Origin: Phycisphaerales bacterium UBA7812
GTDB taxonomy: Bacteria > Planctomycetota > Phycisphaerae > Phycisphaerales > UBA1924
DNA: 21,569 nucleotides
Direction: 5' to 3'
NCBI GenBank assembly: GCA_002480345.1
Contig: DLBY01000108.1
Span: forward strand, 6,744 to 28,312
In this document: piece after piece, positions 1 through 6,505 of the stretch
Numbering within the stretch: position 1 is the stretch's first letter
Layout: every line of letters starts with the position of its first letter
Program-made: the position numbers and the translations under genes
The notes under the pieces: model-generated
Told to the model about the DNA's origin: nothing
Database searches by the model: none
What the model saw: the letters and a program-made list of their open reading frames with translations, nothing else

Positions 1-232
1 TCTCCGGCTCCGGTTCGGCCTGGACGGCCGCGAGCCGCTGACGCTCAAGCAGATCGCCGACGAGGTCGGGATCAGCCGCGAGCGGGTCCGCCAGATCGTG
101 GACGAGGCGCTCGAGAAGCTCAACCAGCGACTGCAGGACGCGAAGCCGACCCGGTTCTTCCGGCGCGAATTCGATGAGTCCCCGAGCAGCGAGGACAACG
201 GCCTTCGGCTGCGTCCGGCCGACATCAGCTGA
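1..232 (+). CDS. Sigma-70 family RNA polymerase sigma factor, C-terminal fragment
   Basis: Only the last 76 codons are in the window (frame from base 2, TGA at 230-232); the start lies to the left. The visible part is sigma region 4.2: RFGLDGREPLTLKQIADEVG followed by ISRERVRQIVDEALEKL, the helix-turn-helix that reads the -35 element. The RERVRQI recognition helix is typical of RpoD-like and related group 2/3 sigma factors, and the run RFGLDG just before it also matches them. After the usual end of region 4 there is an unusual polar tail of about 35 residues (DAKPTRFFRREFDES through RPADIS), where primary sigma factors normally stop within a few residues. Whether this is the housekeeping or an alternative sigma cannot be decided without regions 1-3. 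A strong terminator follows. Confidence 0.93.
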   Translation, partial: LRLRFGLDGREPLTLKQIADEVGISRERVRQIVDEALEKLNQRLQDAKPTRFFRREFDESPSSEDNGLRLRPADIS

Positions 233-275
233 TCCTCGGATCGCGAACGCCTCGGGGTGTTCGGATTGATTGAAT

Positions 276-307
276 ACGCCGCGGTCGGTTTCGGCCGCGG
301 CGTTTTT
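276..307 (+). terminator. Rho-independent terminator after the sigma factor gene
   Basis: Perfect 9-bp inverted repeat ACGCCGCGG (276-284) and CCGCGGCGT (295-303) with a 10-base loop, running straight into TTTTT (303-307). It lies 44 bases after the sigma factor stop codon and separates that gene from the exported protein at 361. Confidence 0.93.
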
Positions 308-345
308 CTGCGCGTGCGTCCGAGGGCCAACGCGCACCCGCGGTG

Positions 346-354
346 TGCTACCAT
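346..354 (+). promoter_or_regulatory. Candidate extended -10 element, possible leaderless promoter
   Basis: TGCTACCAT matches the extended -10 form TG-n-TAnnnT. The next six bases lead to the ATG at 361, so a start site at the usual 6-8 bases past the -10 would fall on or next to that ATG. No Shine-Dalgarno sequence is visible before 361, which fits a leaderless message. No convincing -35 hexamer is seen. Inference from sequence only. Confidence 0.3.
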
Positions 355-360
355 CGGGCT

Positions 361-1956
361 ATGCCAGACCGCACTCGAATCATTGCACGATCCGCTCGTC
401 CGTGGTCCCGTCTCGCTGCGCTCTTTGGGGGGTGTGCCGCCCTGCTGAGCCCGGTGGCGCAGGGACAGACCTGGGTCGATCGCGCCAACGCCACCTACGA
501 CGACATCGTTGAGTCCCGTCACAGCGAGGACATCATCCTGCCCACGCTCACGCGGCTCGCAGAGCCCCCGTTGGGCGTCGAGACGGTCGAGAAGGCGCAG
601 ATGATGTTCGTGGGCATGCGCGGCTGGTCGCGGGCGGAGGCATGGGCGACTTCCGCGGAGAGCAAGGCGGTGCTCGAGGCGCTCGATCGCGCAACGGTGG
701 GGGACACCTACGACACCGCGATGGCGTTCGCGCTGCCTTACGGCGTGGACGGCGTGAGCGTCGATCTCATCAGGAACGGGTTGTACTCCGACCTGGGGGA
801 TCCCCCCCTGCTCGCGGGCGCGACCCATCTCTACATGTCCCGGTTCGAGGATCTCCGCTGCCTGGTGCACATCGAGGCGACCCGCCTTCGCGGCGAGGGA
901 CGCATCGTCGACGCGATGGACCTGCTGATCGACCTCGCCCAGTTCGGGTATCAGATCGCGGACCGGGAGACACTCAAGGAATCCCGGTGGGGATACCGGA
1001 CGATGGCCGACGCGATCGCCCGGGTGCGGGACATCGCTTACCTCGATTTCAAGGACAAGCGGACCGTTGATCTGGACGGGATGAAGGATGTCATCGATCG
1101 GCTCGATCCGCAGAGCGGCCCGATCCGATTGGACCGCCTGAACTTCCCGCGCGTCAACCGGCTCGCGGCCGAGCAATTGATCGAGGTGCTCTACGAGGAG
1201 CGTGGCGGTGTCGACCAGAACCGTTTCGTGGCGACGATGGTGCGTCTGGCGACGAGCGATCGCCCGCTCCGTCGGTTCAGCGCCGCCTCGCGTTTCGAAG
1301 CGAACATGGGCAACCAGCAGGACTGGTTCGACATCGACGATGTCTTGAAGGATGTCTTCGCGGATTGGGAGAAGAAGTGGGAACTCGACCGCTTCGATCC
1401 CGTGCTCGCGCTGCCCTTCGCGTGGGAGACCGACATCGTGGGCGATGACACGCTTGTCGTCACGGTCGGCGTCGGCGGGGACATGAGCGAGCTGTTCGAT
1501 CTGCGTGAACTGGTCGATCTCGAGCGGGTCGGCACGAGGCAGTCCCTCGGGCTCGTCGGACGCTTCTATGTCGCGGGCTCGTTCGCGCCGCGGATCGATG
1601 GGATCCGCCCCCGCTGGGTCGACCGGCTCGAGGACGATCCGCTGAACACCTCCCGCGCGGGCGGGCGGATGCCCCCGATGCGGTATTTCCGCCCGGTGAC
1701 GGATTACTTCCTCGCCGATGAGCGCGCCGAGAAGCAGCCGCACACGATGCAGCTCTTCCCGGGGGACGGGACCAACTTCGAGGTCACGCTCTACGACGAT
1801 CAGTTCCTGCTCTATTCGACCGGGGCGAACGGCGTGGACGACAACGGCTTCCGCCTGAGCGTCGATGCGCAGTCACTGGTGGGCGACTACCTGATCTGGC
1901 CCCCCATGCTCGGGCTGCACCGCGAGCACCTCCGCCAGATCGGGGAACTCGAGTAA
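361..1956 (+). CDS. Exported protein of unknown function (531 aa)
   Basis: I do not recognise this family. The ATG at 361 is preferred over the GTG at 343 because it gives a compact signal peptide: basic start (MPDRTRIIARSARPWSR), hydrophobic core (LAALFGGCAALLSPVA), probable signal peptidase I site near AQG-Q at about residue 37. The mature protein is about 495 residues, soluble-looking, rich in Asp, Arg and Trp, with no transmembrane segment, no repeats and no obvious catalytic motif. The middle (roughly residues 120-270) looks helical; the last 100 residues contain short beta-like stretches ending in a DNGFRLSV and LIWPPML run. It stands alone after a terminator; trxB starts 116 bases downstream with no terminator between them, so read-through is possible. 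Probably periplasmic or secreted; function unknown. Confidence 0.85.
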   Translation: MPDRTRIIARSARPWSRLAALFGGCAALLSPVAQGQTWVDRANATYDDIVESRHSEDIILPTLTRLAEPPLGVETVEKAQMMFVGMRGWSRAEAWATSAESKAVLEALDRATVGDTYDTAMAFALPYGVDGVSVDLIRNGLYSDLGDPPLLAGATHLYMSRFEDLRCLVHIEATRLRGEGRIVDAMDLLIDLAQFGYQIADRETLKESRWGYRTMADAIARVRDIAYLDFKDKRTVDLDGMKDVIDRLDPQSGPIRLDRLNFPRVNRLAAEQLIEVLYEERGGVDQNRFVATMVRLATSDRPLRRFSAASRFEANMGNQQDWFDIDDVLKDVFADWEKKWELDRFDPVLALPFAWETDIVGDDTLVVTVGVGGDMSELFDLRELVDLERVGTRQSLGLVGRFYVAGSFAPRIDGIRPRWVDRLEDDPLNTSRAGGRMPPMRYFRPVTDYFLADERAEKQPHTMQLFPGDGTNFEVTLYDDQFLLYSTGANGVDDNGFRLSVDAQSLVGDYLIWPPMLGLHREHLRQIGELE

Positions 1957-2072
1957 GCCGAGCAGCCCCGGGAGCGCGGGCACAAAGGATGATCGAAGAA
2001 CCGCGACGCGGGCGCTGTTCGTCCCGCACCGATGCGGGTGGTCGGCCCGCGATATGACGCAGGAGACGCACC

Positions 2073-3080
2073 GTGAGCGAATCGGTCGAGAAGGTGGTGA
2101 TCGTGGGCTCGGGCCCGTCGGGATGGACCGCGGCGATCTACGCGGCGCGCGCTCAACTCGACCCCGTTGTCTATGCGGGGGTCGCGAAGAACGACCCGGG
2201 TCCGATCCTGCCCGGTGGGCAGCTGATGCTGACCACCGATGTCGAGAATTACCCCGGGTTCCCGGAGGGGGTCGCGGGCCCGGACATGATGGAGAAGTTC
2301 CAGAAGCAGGCGGAACGCTTCGGGACGCGCGTCGTGCTGCAGGACATCACGCGCATCGAGTTCTCCGATGATCCCGTTGGTACGCCCCACACGCTGCACA
2401 CGAGCGGGGGGGAGGCGATCCGCGCCCACGCGGTGATCGTCTCGACCGGCGCGACCGCGAATTGGCTGGGGCTCGAGAGTGAGCTCAAGCTCGCCCAGAC
2501 CGGGGGCGGTGTCAGCGCGTGCGCCGTCTGCGACGGCGCCCTCCCGATGTTCCGGGATCAGCCCCTCGCGGTCGTGGGCGGGGGCGACACCGCGATGGAG
2601 GAGGCGACTTTCCTGACAAAGTTCGCGAGCAAGGTCTATGTGATCCACCGACGCGACGAGCTCCGCGCCAGCAAGGTGATGCAGGAGCGGCTCCTCGGCA
2701 AGCCCAACGCGGAGGTGCTCTGGAACAAGGTCGTGGTCGACTGCCTCAGCGAGCCCGATCACATGGGCAACGACAAGCTCACCGGCGTCGTGCTCGAGGA
2801 CACACAGACCGGCGAACGCAGCGAGTTGACGGTCAAGGGGCTCTTCATCGCGATCGGGCACACCCCCGCGACCAAGTTCCTCCGCGACACGGCGTTGGAA
2901 TTCGATGAGTCCGGCTACATCATCCTCCCGGGACGGTCCAGCGCGACCAATCTCCCCGGGGTGTTCGCCGCGGGCGATGTCGCGGACGCGAAGTACCGAC
3001 AGGCGGTCACCGCCGCGGGAATGGGGTGCCAGGCCGCGATCGACACCGAGCACTGGCTGGGTGAGCACGACCTGATCTGA
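2073..3080 (+). CDS. trxB: Thioredoxin-disulfide reductase
   Basis: FAD- and NADPH-dependent reductase that keeps cytoplasmic thioredoxin reduced. All landmarks of the low-molecular-weight TrxB family are present: N-terminal FAD loop VIVGSGPSGWTAAIYAAR, the substrate-side run GGQLMLTTDVENYPGFPEG, redox pair C150-A-V-C153, NADPH loop VVGGGDTAMEEATFL, phosphate-binding HRRDELRASK, and the C-terminal FAD motif GVFAAGDVADAKYRQAV. The length, 335 residues, is slightly above the usual 310-325, with small insertions after KND and in the loop with MGNDK. The GTG start at 2073 has CAGGAG seven bases upstream, which favours it over the out-of-frame ATG at 2054. It converges with an exported thioredoxin-like gene; the two share a hairpin between them but act in different compartments. 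Confidence 0.96.
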   Translation: MSESVEKVVIVGSGPSGWTAAIYAARAQLDPVVYAGVAKNDPGPILPGGQLMLTTDVENYPGFPEGVAGPDMMEKFQKQAERFGTRVVLQDITRIEFSDDPVGTPHTLHTSGGEAIRAHAVIVSTGATANWLGLESELKLAQTGGGVSACAVCDGALPMFRDQPLAVVGGGDTAMEEATFLTKFASKVYVIHRRDELRASKVMQERLLGKPNAEVLWNKVVVDCLSEPDHMGNDKLTGVVLEDTQTGERSELTVKGLFIAIGHTPATKFLRDTALEFDESGYIILPGRSSATNLPGVFAAGDVADAKYRQAVTAAGMGCQAAIDTEHWLGEHDLI

Positions 3081-3089
3081 GCGGACCAT

Positions 3090-3130
3090 GCACGAAAAAG
3101 CCCCGGCTCAAGAGCCGGGGCCTGTCGTGC
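3090..3130. terminator. Shared terminator between trxB and the TlpA-like gene
   Basis: Perfect inverted repeat GCCCCGGCTC (3100-3109) and GAGCCGGGGC (3112-3121), flanked by AAAAA (3095-3099). Read on the minus strand this is a classical stem followed by TTTTT, so it clearly ends the minus-strand gene. An outer pair GCACGA (3090-3095) and TCGTGC (3125-3130) extends the symmetry. On the plus strand the stem has no T tract, so termination of trxB there would be weaker. Confidence 0.88.
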
Positions 3131-3149
3131 CGGGGCGGTTTGGGCGGGC

Positions 3150-4250
3150 TCAGTCCTCGTTGGACGCATCCTTGTAGGCTTCCAGCGTCTTGGTGAGGTC
3201 CGCTTCCATCCGGGTGCCCTTCGCGATCTCGACCGCCTTGCCCTGCAGCTCGATCGCTTTGTCGCGGTTGCCCTTGTCGAAGTAGGCCCGCGCCAGCGTG
3301 TCGATGACCGATGGATCCTTCCAATCGGTCTTTTCCGCAGCCGCGGACGCCGCGGCGATCGCGGCGTCGTAATCCCTTGCGGCGACCTTGTCGTTGGTGA
3401 GGATGTTCCAGGCGATCGCGTTGAGCATCATGGGCTCGTCGGCCATCGGGCTTTGGAGCATCGCGTAGACGAGCTCGTACCCCTGCTCCGCGGTCGCGTC
3501 GTCGCTCAGCAACTCCATCGTCCTCGGATAGAAGTAGCGGCCCTCGAGTTCGGCGACCTGCGCCTTCCGCCCTTCCTCAAGATCCCACTCGCCCTTGATC
3601 ACCTTCGCGAGCGGCTCGTCGATCGTCATGGGGTGACCGGCCCACGCGATCTTGCCGGCACCGTCGACGATGAACGCGGAGGGGATCCCGTTGCGTCCCG
3701 CGGCGCGCATCCAGTTCTCCGCCATCTTGTCGCTCTCTTCGATCGCGACGGTGTAGCCCATCTTGTCGCCCTGACCCGCGACGAACTCATCGACACGCTG
3801 GATCAAGTCGGGCATCGTCTCGGTGTACTCGCCCGTCTCGCGGTTCTTCTTGCGGTCCCAGATGTTCACGCCGATGACCGTCAGGTCGTCCTTGTACTTC
3901 TCCTGCACCTCGGTGACATGCGGGAACGCGCGGATGCACGGCCCGCACCAGGTCGCCCAGAACTCGACGACATAGGTCTGCCCGTTCTCGAAGCCCCGGA
4001 CGGAATCGCCCTTGACCCACTCGGCGATCTGCAGCTTGGGGGCCTTCATGCCGACCATCAGCTCGGGCATCTTCATCGCGGCGCGTTCGCGTTCGAGGAT
4101 CTTCTGCGCCGCCTCCGCGGAACGCACGGGCTCGACGGTGATCGTGTGGGGCGCGTGCTCACCCTCGCCGGGGTGGGCCGCGATCGCGCCCGCTGACGCT
4201 GCGAGCAGCGCGGCGGCGGACAGGGTGATGCTGAGCGTTCGGATCTTCAC
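3150..4250 (-). CDS. Exported TlpA/ResA-like thioredoxin-fold protein with helical C-terminal extension
   Basis: Predicted periplasmic thiol-disulfide protein of 366 residues. The GTG start at 4250 is chosen because AAGGAG (4263-4258) sits seven bases upstream; the ATG at 4274 would place that site inside the gene. Signal peptide KIRTLSITLSAAALLAASAG, then a His-rich mature start (AHPGEGEHAPH). The AhpC-TSA/thioredoxin domain spans about residues 65-220: WCGPC with C102 and C105, the strand DLTVIGVNIWD, and the cis-Pro segment NGIPSAFIVD. The last 120 residues are helical and TPR-like (ARDYDAAIAAASAAAEKT, then RAYFDKGNRDKAIELQGKAV). This domain order is common in exported TlpA-like proteins, whose known roles are cytochrome c maturation or repair of exported thiols; which applies here is unknown. 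A hairpin-rich leader of about 210 bases precedes it. Confidence 0.93.
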   Translation of the reverse strand: MKIRTLSITLSAAALLAASAGAIAAHPGEGEHAPHTITVEPVRSAEAAQKILERERAAMKMPELMVGMKAPKLQIAEWVKGDSVRGFENGQTYVVEFWATWCGPCIRAFPHVTEVQEKYKDDLTVIGVNIWDRKKNRETGEYTETMPDLIQRVDEFVAGQGDKMGYTVAIEESDKMAENWMRAAGRNGIPSAFIVDGAGKIAWAGHPMTIDEPLAKVIKGEWDLEEGRKAQVAELEGRYFYPRTMELLSDDATAEQGYELVYAMLQSPMADEPMMLNAIAWNILTNDKVAARDYDAAIAAASAAAEKTDWKDPSVIDTLARAYFDKGNRDKAIELQGKAVEIAKGTRMEADLTKTLEAYKDASNED

Positions 4251-4319
4251 GGTGCGGCTCCTTCCGCGCGTCAACCCGCGAGTTGTGCGAGGAGCGCGCT
4301 GTCTGCAAAGCGATTCTCA

Positions 4320-4391
4320 CGGGGTGCAATCCACACCCCGCTCAGGCATACCGGCGAATCGCCGGTGATGTTCCGCCTGATGCCTTCAGGC
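4320..4391 (-). promoter_or_regulatory. Three tandem hairpins in the leader of the TlpA-like gene
   Basis: Three perfect inverted repeats in 72 bases: CGGGGTG/CACCCCG (4320-4326, 4334-4340), CCGGC/GCCGG around GAATC (4351-4365), and GCCTGA/TCAGGC (4375-4380, 4386-4391). None is followed by a T tract in either direction. On the minus strand the TCAGGC at 4380-4375 could pair either with GCCTGA at 4391-4386 or with another GCCTGA at 4347-4342, which would enclose the middle hairpin. That is the arrangement expected of a conformational switch, but it does not match a riboswitch class I can name. It could also be the processed 3' end of the upstream ACT gene. Confidence 0.35.
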
Positions 4392-4462
4392 TACCAGATC
4401 GTCCGATCGGAGACGAGCGTGCCGTTCGAGATTCGTCCGGGACGGGAGGCATGCCCCCGGAT

Positions 4463-4939
4463 TCAGAGGTGCGGGAGATCGCCCTCGCCCAGGAGGCGGA
4501 AGCCCTTGCGACGCAGGATCTGACCCGCGAGGGTCGTGTCGTCCGTCGCGAGCGCGATCGTGGGGCACCCGTTCGGTTCGGTCATGAGCGGGTACGCGAA
4601 GTGGATGTTCAACTCGGCACCAAGGAGGCTCAGGCACATGCTCGATAGCGTGTGTCCCTCGGTGAGCTCGACGATGAGGACATTCGTCTCGCCGAACGCG
4701 AGGCGCTCCTCGCGGAGCTTCTGCCTCGCGAGTTTGCAGTCGTTGGTGATCAGCCGGACGACGGCGTGGTCGCTCGCCTCGTGCACGCTGATGGCGCAGA
4801 TCTGGCACGCGGAGTCGTTGAAGCCCTCGAGCAGGTCGAGGAGCTTGCCGACCTTGTTGTTCAGGAACACGCTGAATTGCGTGACGGTGGGAGGGGAATA
4901 GCCCTGCATGGTTCCGAAAGGCGTGGGCGCACTCGACAT
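4463..4939 (-). CDS. Stand-alone double ACT-domain protein
   Basis: Small cytoplasmic protein of 158 residues made of two ACT-type ligand-binding folds: about residues 20-85 (TVTQFSVFLNNKVGKLLDLL, the beta-alpha start of an ACT domain) and 87-155 (VLIVELTEGHTLSSMCLSLL to KGFRLLGEGDL). ACT domains bind amino acids and regulate enzymes or transcription. Proteins like this in planctomycetes are, as I recall, sometimes labelled acetolactate synthase, but there is no catalytic domain and no ilvB nearby, so a regulatory role is all that can be inferred. Start at 4939: GGAGGGG lies upstream at a good distance. The open frame extends to 5272, but that part is low-complexity Arg/Pro/Gly/Ser text typical of GC-rich non-coding frames. 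An internal ATG at residue 11 is a possible alternative start. Confidence 0.85.
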   Translation of the reverse strand: MSSAPTPFGTMQGYSPPTVTQFSVFLNNKVGKLLDLLEGFNDSACQICAISVHEASDHAVVRLITNDCKLARQKLREERLAFGETNVLIVELTEGHTLSSMCLSLLGAELNIHFAYPLMTEPNGCPTIALATDDTTLAGQILRRKGFRLLGEGDLPHL

Positions 4940-5016
4940 CCGATGTTCCCCTCCGGGGTTTCCCGATCCGAACACCCGAGACTGAACGCTCCCCCGTCCC
5001 GGGTCGTCGATCCACC

Positions 5017-5022
5017 ATCGTA
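5017..5022 (-). promoter_or_regulatory. Candidate -10 hexamer for the ACT gene
   Basis: TACGAT on the minus strand, about 80 bases before the ATG at 4939, in the 148-base gap between the ACT gene and the exported paralog pair. No good -35 is seen. Weak evidence from position and TAnnnT form only. Confidence 0.2.
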
Positions 5023-5087
5023 CCCCAACCGGTGCCGGCTGCCAGCCCGAATCGGGGTTCAGATGACGGGTGCGGCGGCGTCTTGCC

Positions 5088-6461
5088 TCAAGGCTGGACC
5101 GCCCACCTGAACAAGCGGTGGGCACCGGGGGGGACCTCGGGTGTGCGCGCCGGGAGCCCCGAGATGCGGGGCAGCTCGATGCTCCGGGCCCGCGGTCCGA
5201 GATTGGACACGAGCACCCAGGCGCGTCCGTCCGCGACAACCCCCGACCAGACCAGACCGCTCGATTTGTCATCGCTCAGATTCAGCGGCGCGGGACGCAC
5301 GCCTTCGGGGAACGCGGGATCGAGCGTCCTCCAGGCGTTCATCGCGAGTTGCTTGAACGCTTCGCGATCGAGGCGCGGGTGATCGGTCCGCCCCGCGGAG
5401 GGTGTCCAGACCATGAAGGAGTGGGCACCGCGCAGGCGGAGGTGCCGGATCAGCGCCTCGAGGTCCTGTGGGGGCGGAGGCGGCGCGTGGTACACCGAAT
5501 CGTTCCCGTCGTGCGCGACATAGCTCGAGACCCACGGGATGAGCAGGTGCCCTTCGGGCAGGTTCCGCGCCGCGACCGACACCCGCTCGATCGGCGCCCA
5601 GAAAACCGCGGCGCGGTCGTTGGGGGTCGTGGGCCCCTTCTGGATGTTCGCATCGCTGTGCCGGCTGAAGGTCTCGTAGGGATAGGCGATCGGCATCGCG
5701 ACATTTAGATTGTCGAGATAGAAACGGTTGCGGTCCCACCGACCGCTCACCCGGGTCCGGTCACGCTTGTCGGGCCAGATCCGGCCCTCGTCGCGCAGAC
5801 CCGGCCAGTCGTTGTAGTTGCCGATGAACGCGTTGGAGACCCGCGGGTTCGGGTGGTTCCGCACCAGCCGGACGATCTCCTCGACATTCCGGATCACATC
5901 GCGATCGGTGCCCCCCTTGATCGGCTCGAGATCCATCAGGAGATAGTCGAGCCGCGGCACGGCGTCGAGCATCGCGGGCACTTCGCCCGGAGAGACTTTG
6001 TTCCCGCCCGTTCCGTAGGGGAACGGGCAGTTCCGCTCGCGGATGAGGACAGCGACCGGCGCGCCGGAGGCCGCGAGCTTCTCGGTGAAGCAGCGGGCGT
6101 ACCAATCCTGCCATTCGCCCTGCACGAAGCTGGGACCGCCGTGCTGCGCTCCCGGGACATTGACCGGCACGAAGGTGTTCGGATCGCGGTACACGAACCC
6201 GGGCACCGCGCTGCAGGGATCGCCCGCGGAGGGGCGCTTGGTGCGGCTCATCCCGTCGGGGGCGAAGTACCACCAGTCGCCGAAGACCGGTGGGGGGGCG
6301 TCCCCCGTCGCGCGGTCCCGCGTGCGCGCCGGCGCAGGCGAACGCCCGGCGGTGCCGAGCGTGCCGTTCGCCGAAATGTCGTCGAGGATCCGTTCGACCG
6401 TCGCGCACCCCGCACCAGACAGGCAGGCGGCGGCCGCGAAAACGAGGAGTGGGACACGCAT
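5088..6461 (-). CDS. Predicted lipoprotein, second copy of a tandem exported paralog family
   Basis: 457 residues. N-terminus MRVPLLVFAAAACLSGAGC carries a lipobox (SGAGC), predicting lipid attachment at C19. The body from about residue 60 aligns along its whole length with the upstream gene (6506-8074), with roughly half of positions identical by eye. Shared blocks, in order: FGDWWY, HGGP, NCPFPYG, PRLDYLLMDLEP, NHPNP, FIGNYNDWPG, MPIAYPYETFSRHSDA, NDRAAVFWAPIERVS, AARNLPEGHLLIPWVSSYV, YHAPPP and HSFMVWTP. The alternation of hydrophobic strands with acidic or aromatic ends (LLMDLEP, FIGNYND, HSFMVWT) suggests a TIM-barrel fold of glycoside-hydrolase type, with the DLEP acids as possible catalytic residues; I cannot assign a family. 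A beta-rich tail (SSGLVWSGVVADGRAWVLVS) follows. The gap to the upstream paralog is 44 bases, so one transcript is likely. Confidence 0.85.
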   Translation of the reverse strand: MRVPLLVFAAAACLSGAGCATVERILDDISANGTLGTAGRSPAPARTRDRATGDAPPPVFGDWWYFAPDGMSRTKRPSAGDPCSAVPGFVYRDPNTFVPVNVPGAQHGGPSFVQGEWQDWYARCFTEKLAASGAPVAVLIRERNCPFPYGTGGNKVSPGEVPAMLDAVPRLDYLLMDLEPIKGGTDRDVIRNVEEIVRLVRNHPNPRVSNAFIGNYNDWPGLRDEGRIWPDKRDRTRVSGRWDRNRFYLDNLNVAMPIAYPYETFSRHSDANIQKGPTTPNDRAAVFWAPIERVSVAARNLPEGHLLIPWVSSYVAHDGNDSVYHAPPPPPQDLEALIRHLRLRGAHSFMVWTPSAGRTDHPRLDREAFKQLAMNAWRTLDPAFPEGVRPAPLNLSDDKSSGLVWSGVVADGRAWVLVSNLGPRARSIELPRISGLPARTPEVPPGAHRLFRWAVQP

Positions 6462-6505
6462 CGGGGCAGTCTATCCGACGCCCCGGGTGATCGGGCGTGT
6501 CCGGT

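Noticed and set aside
4463..4939. Acetolactate synthase small subunit
   Set aside because: The two ACT folds do not show the IlvH-type N-terminus or its C-terminal domain, and no ilvB is adjacent. Called only as a double-ACT protein.
4940..5272. N-terminal extension of the ACT protein to 5272
   Set aside because: The extension is Arg/Pro/Ser-rich and overlaps the end of the upstream gene; a good Shine-Dalgarno fits the ATG at 4939.
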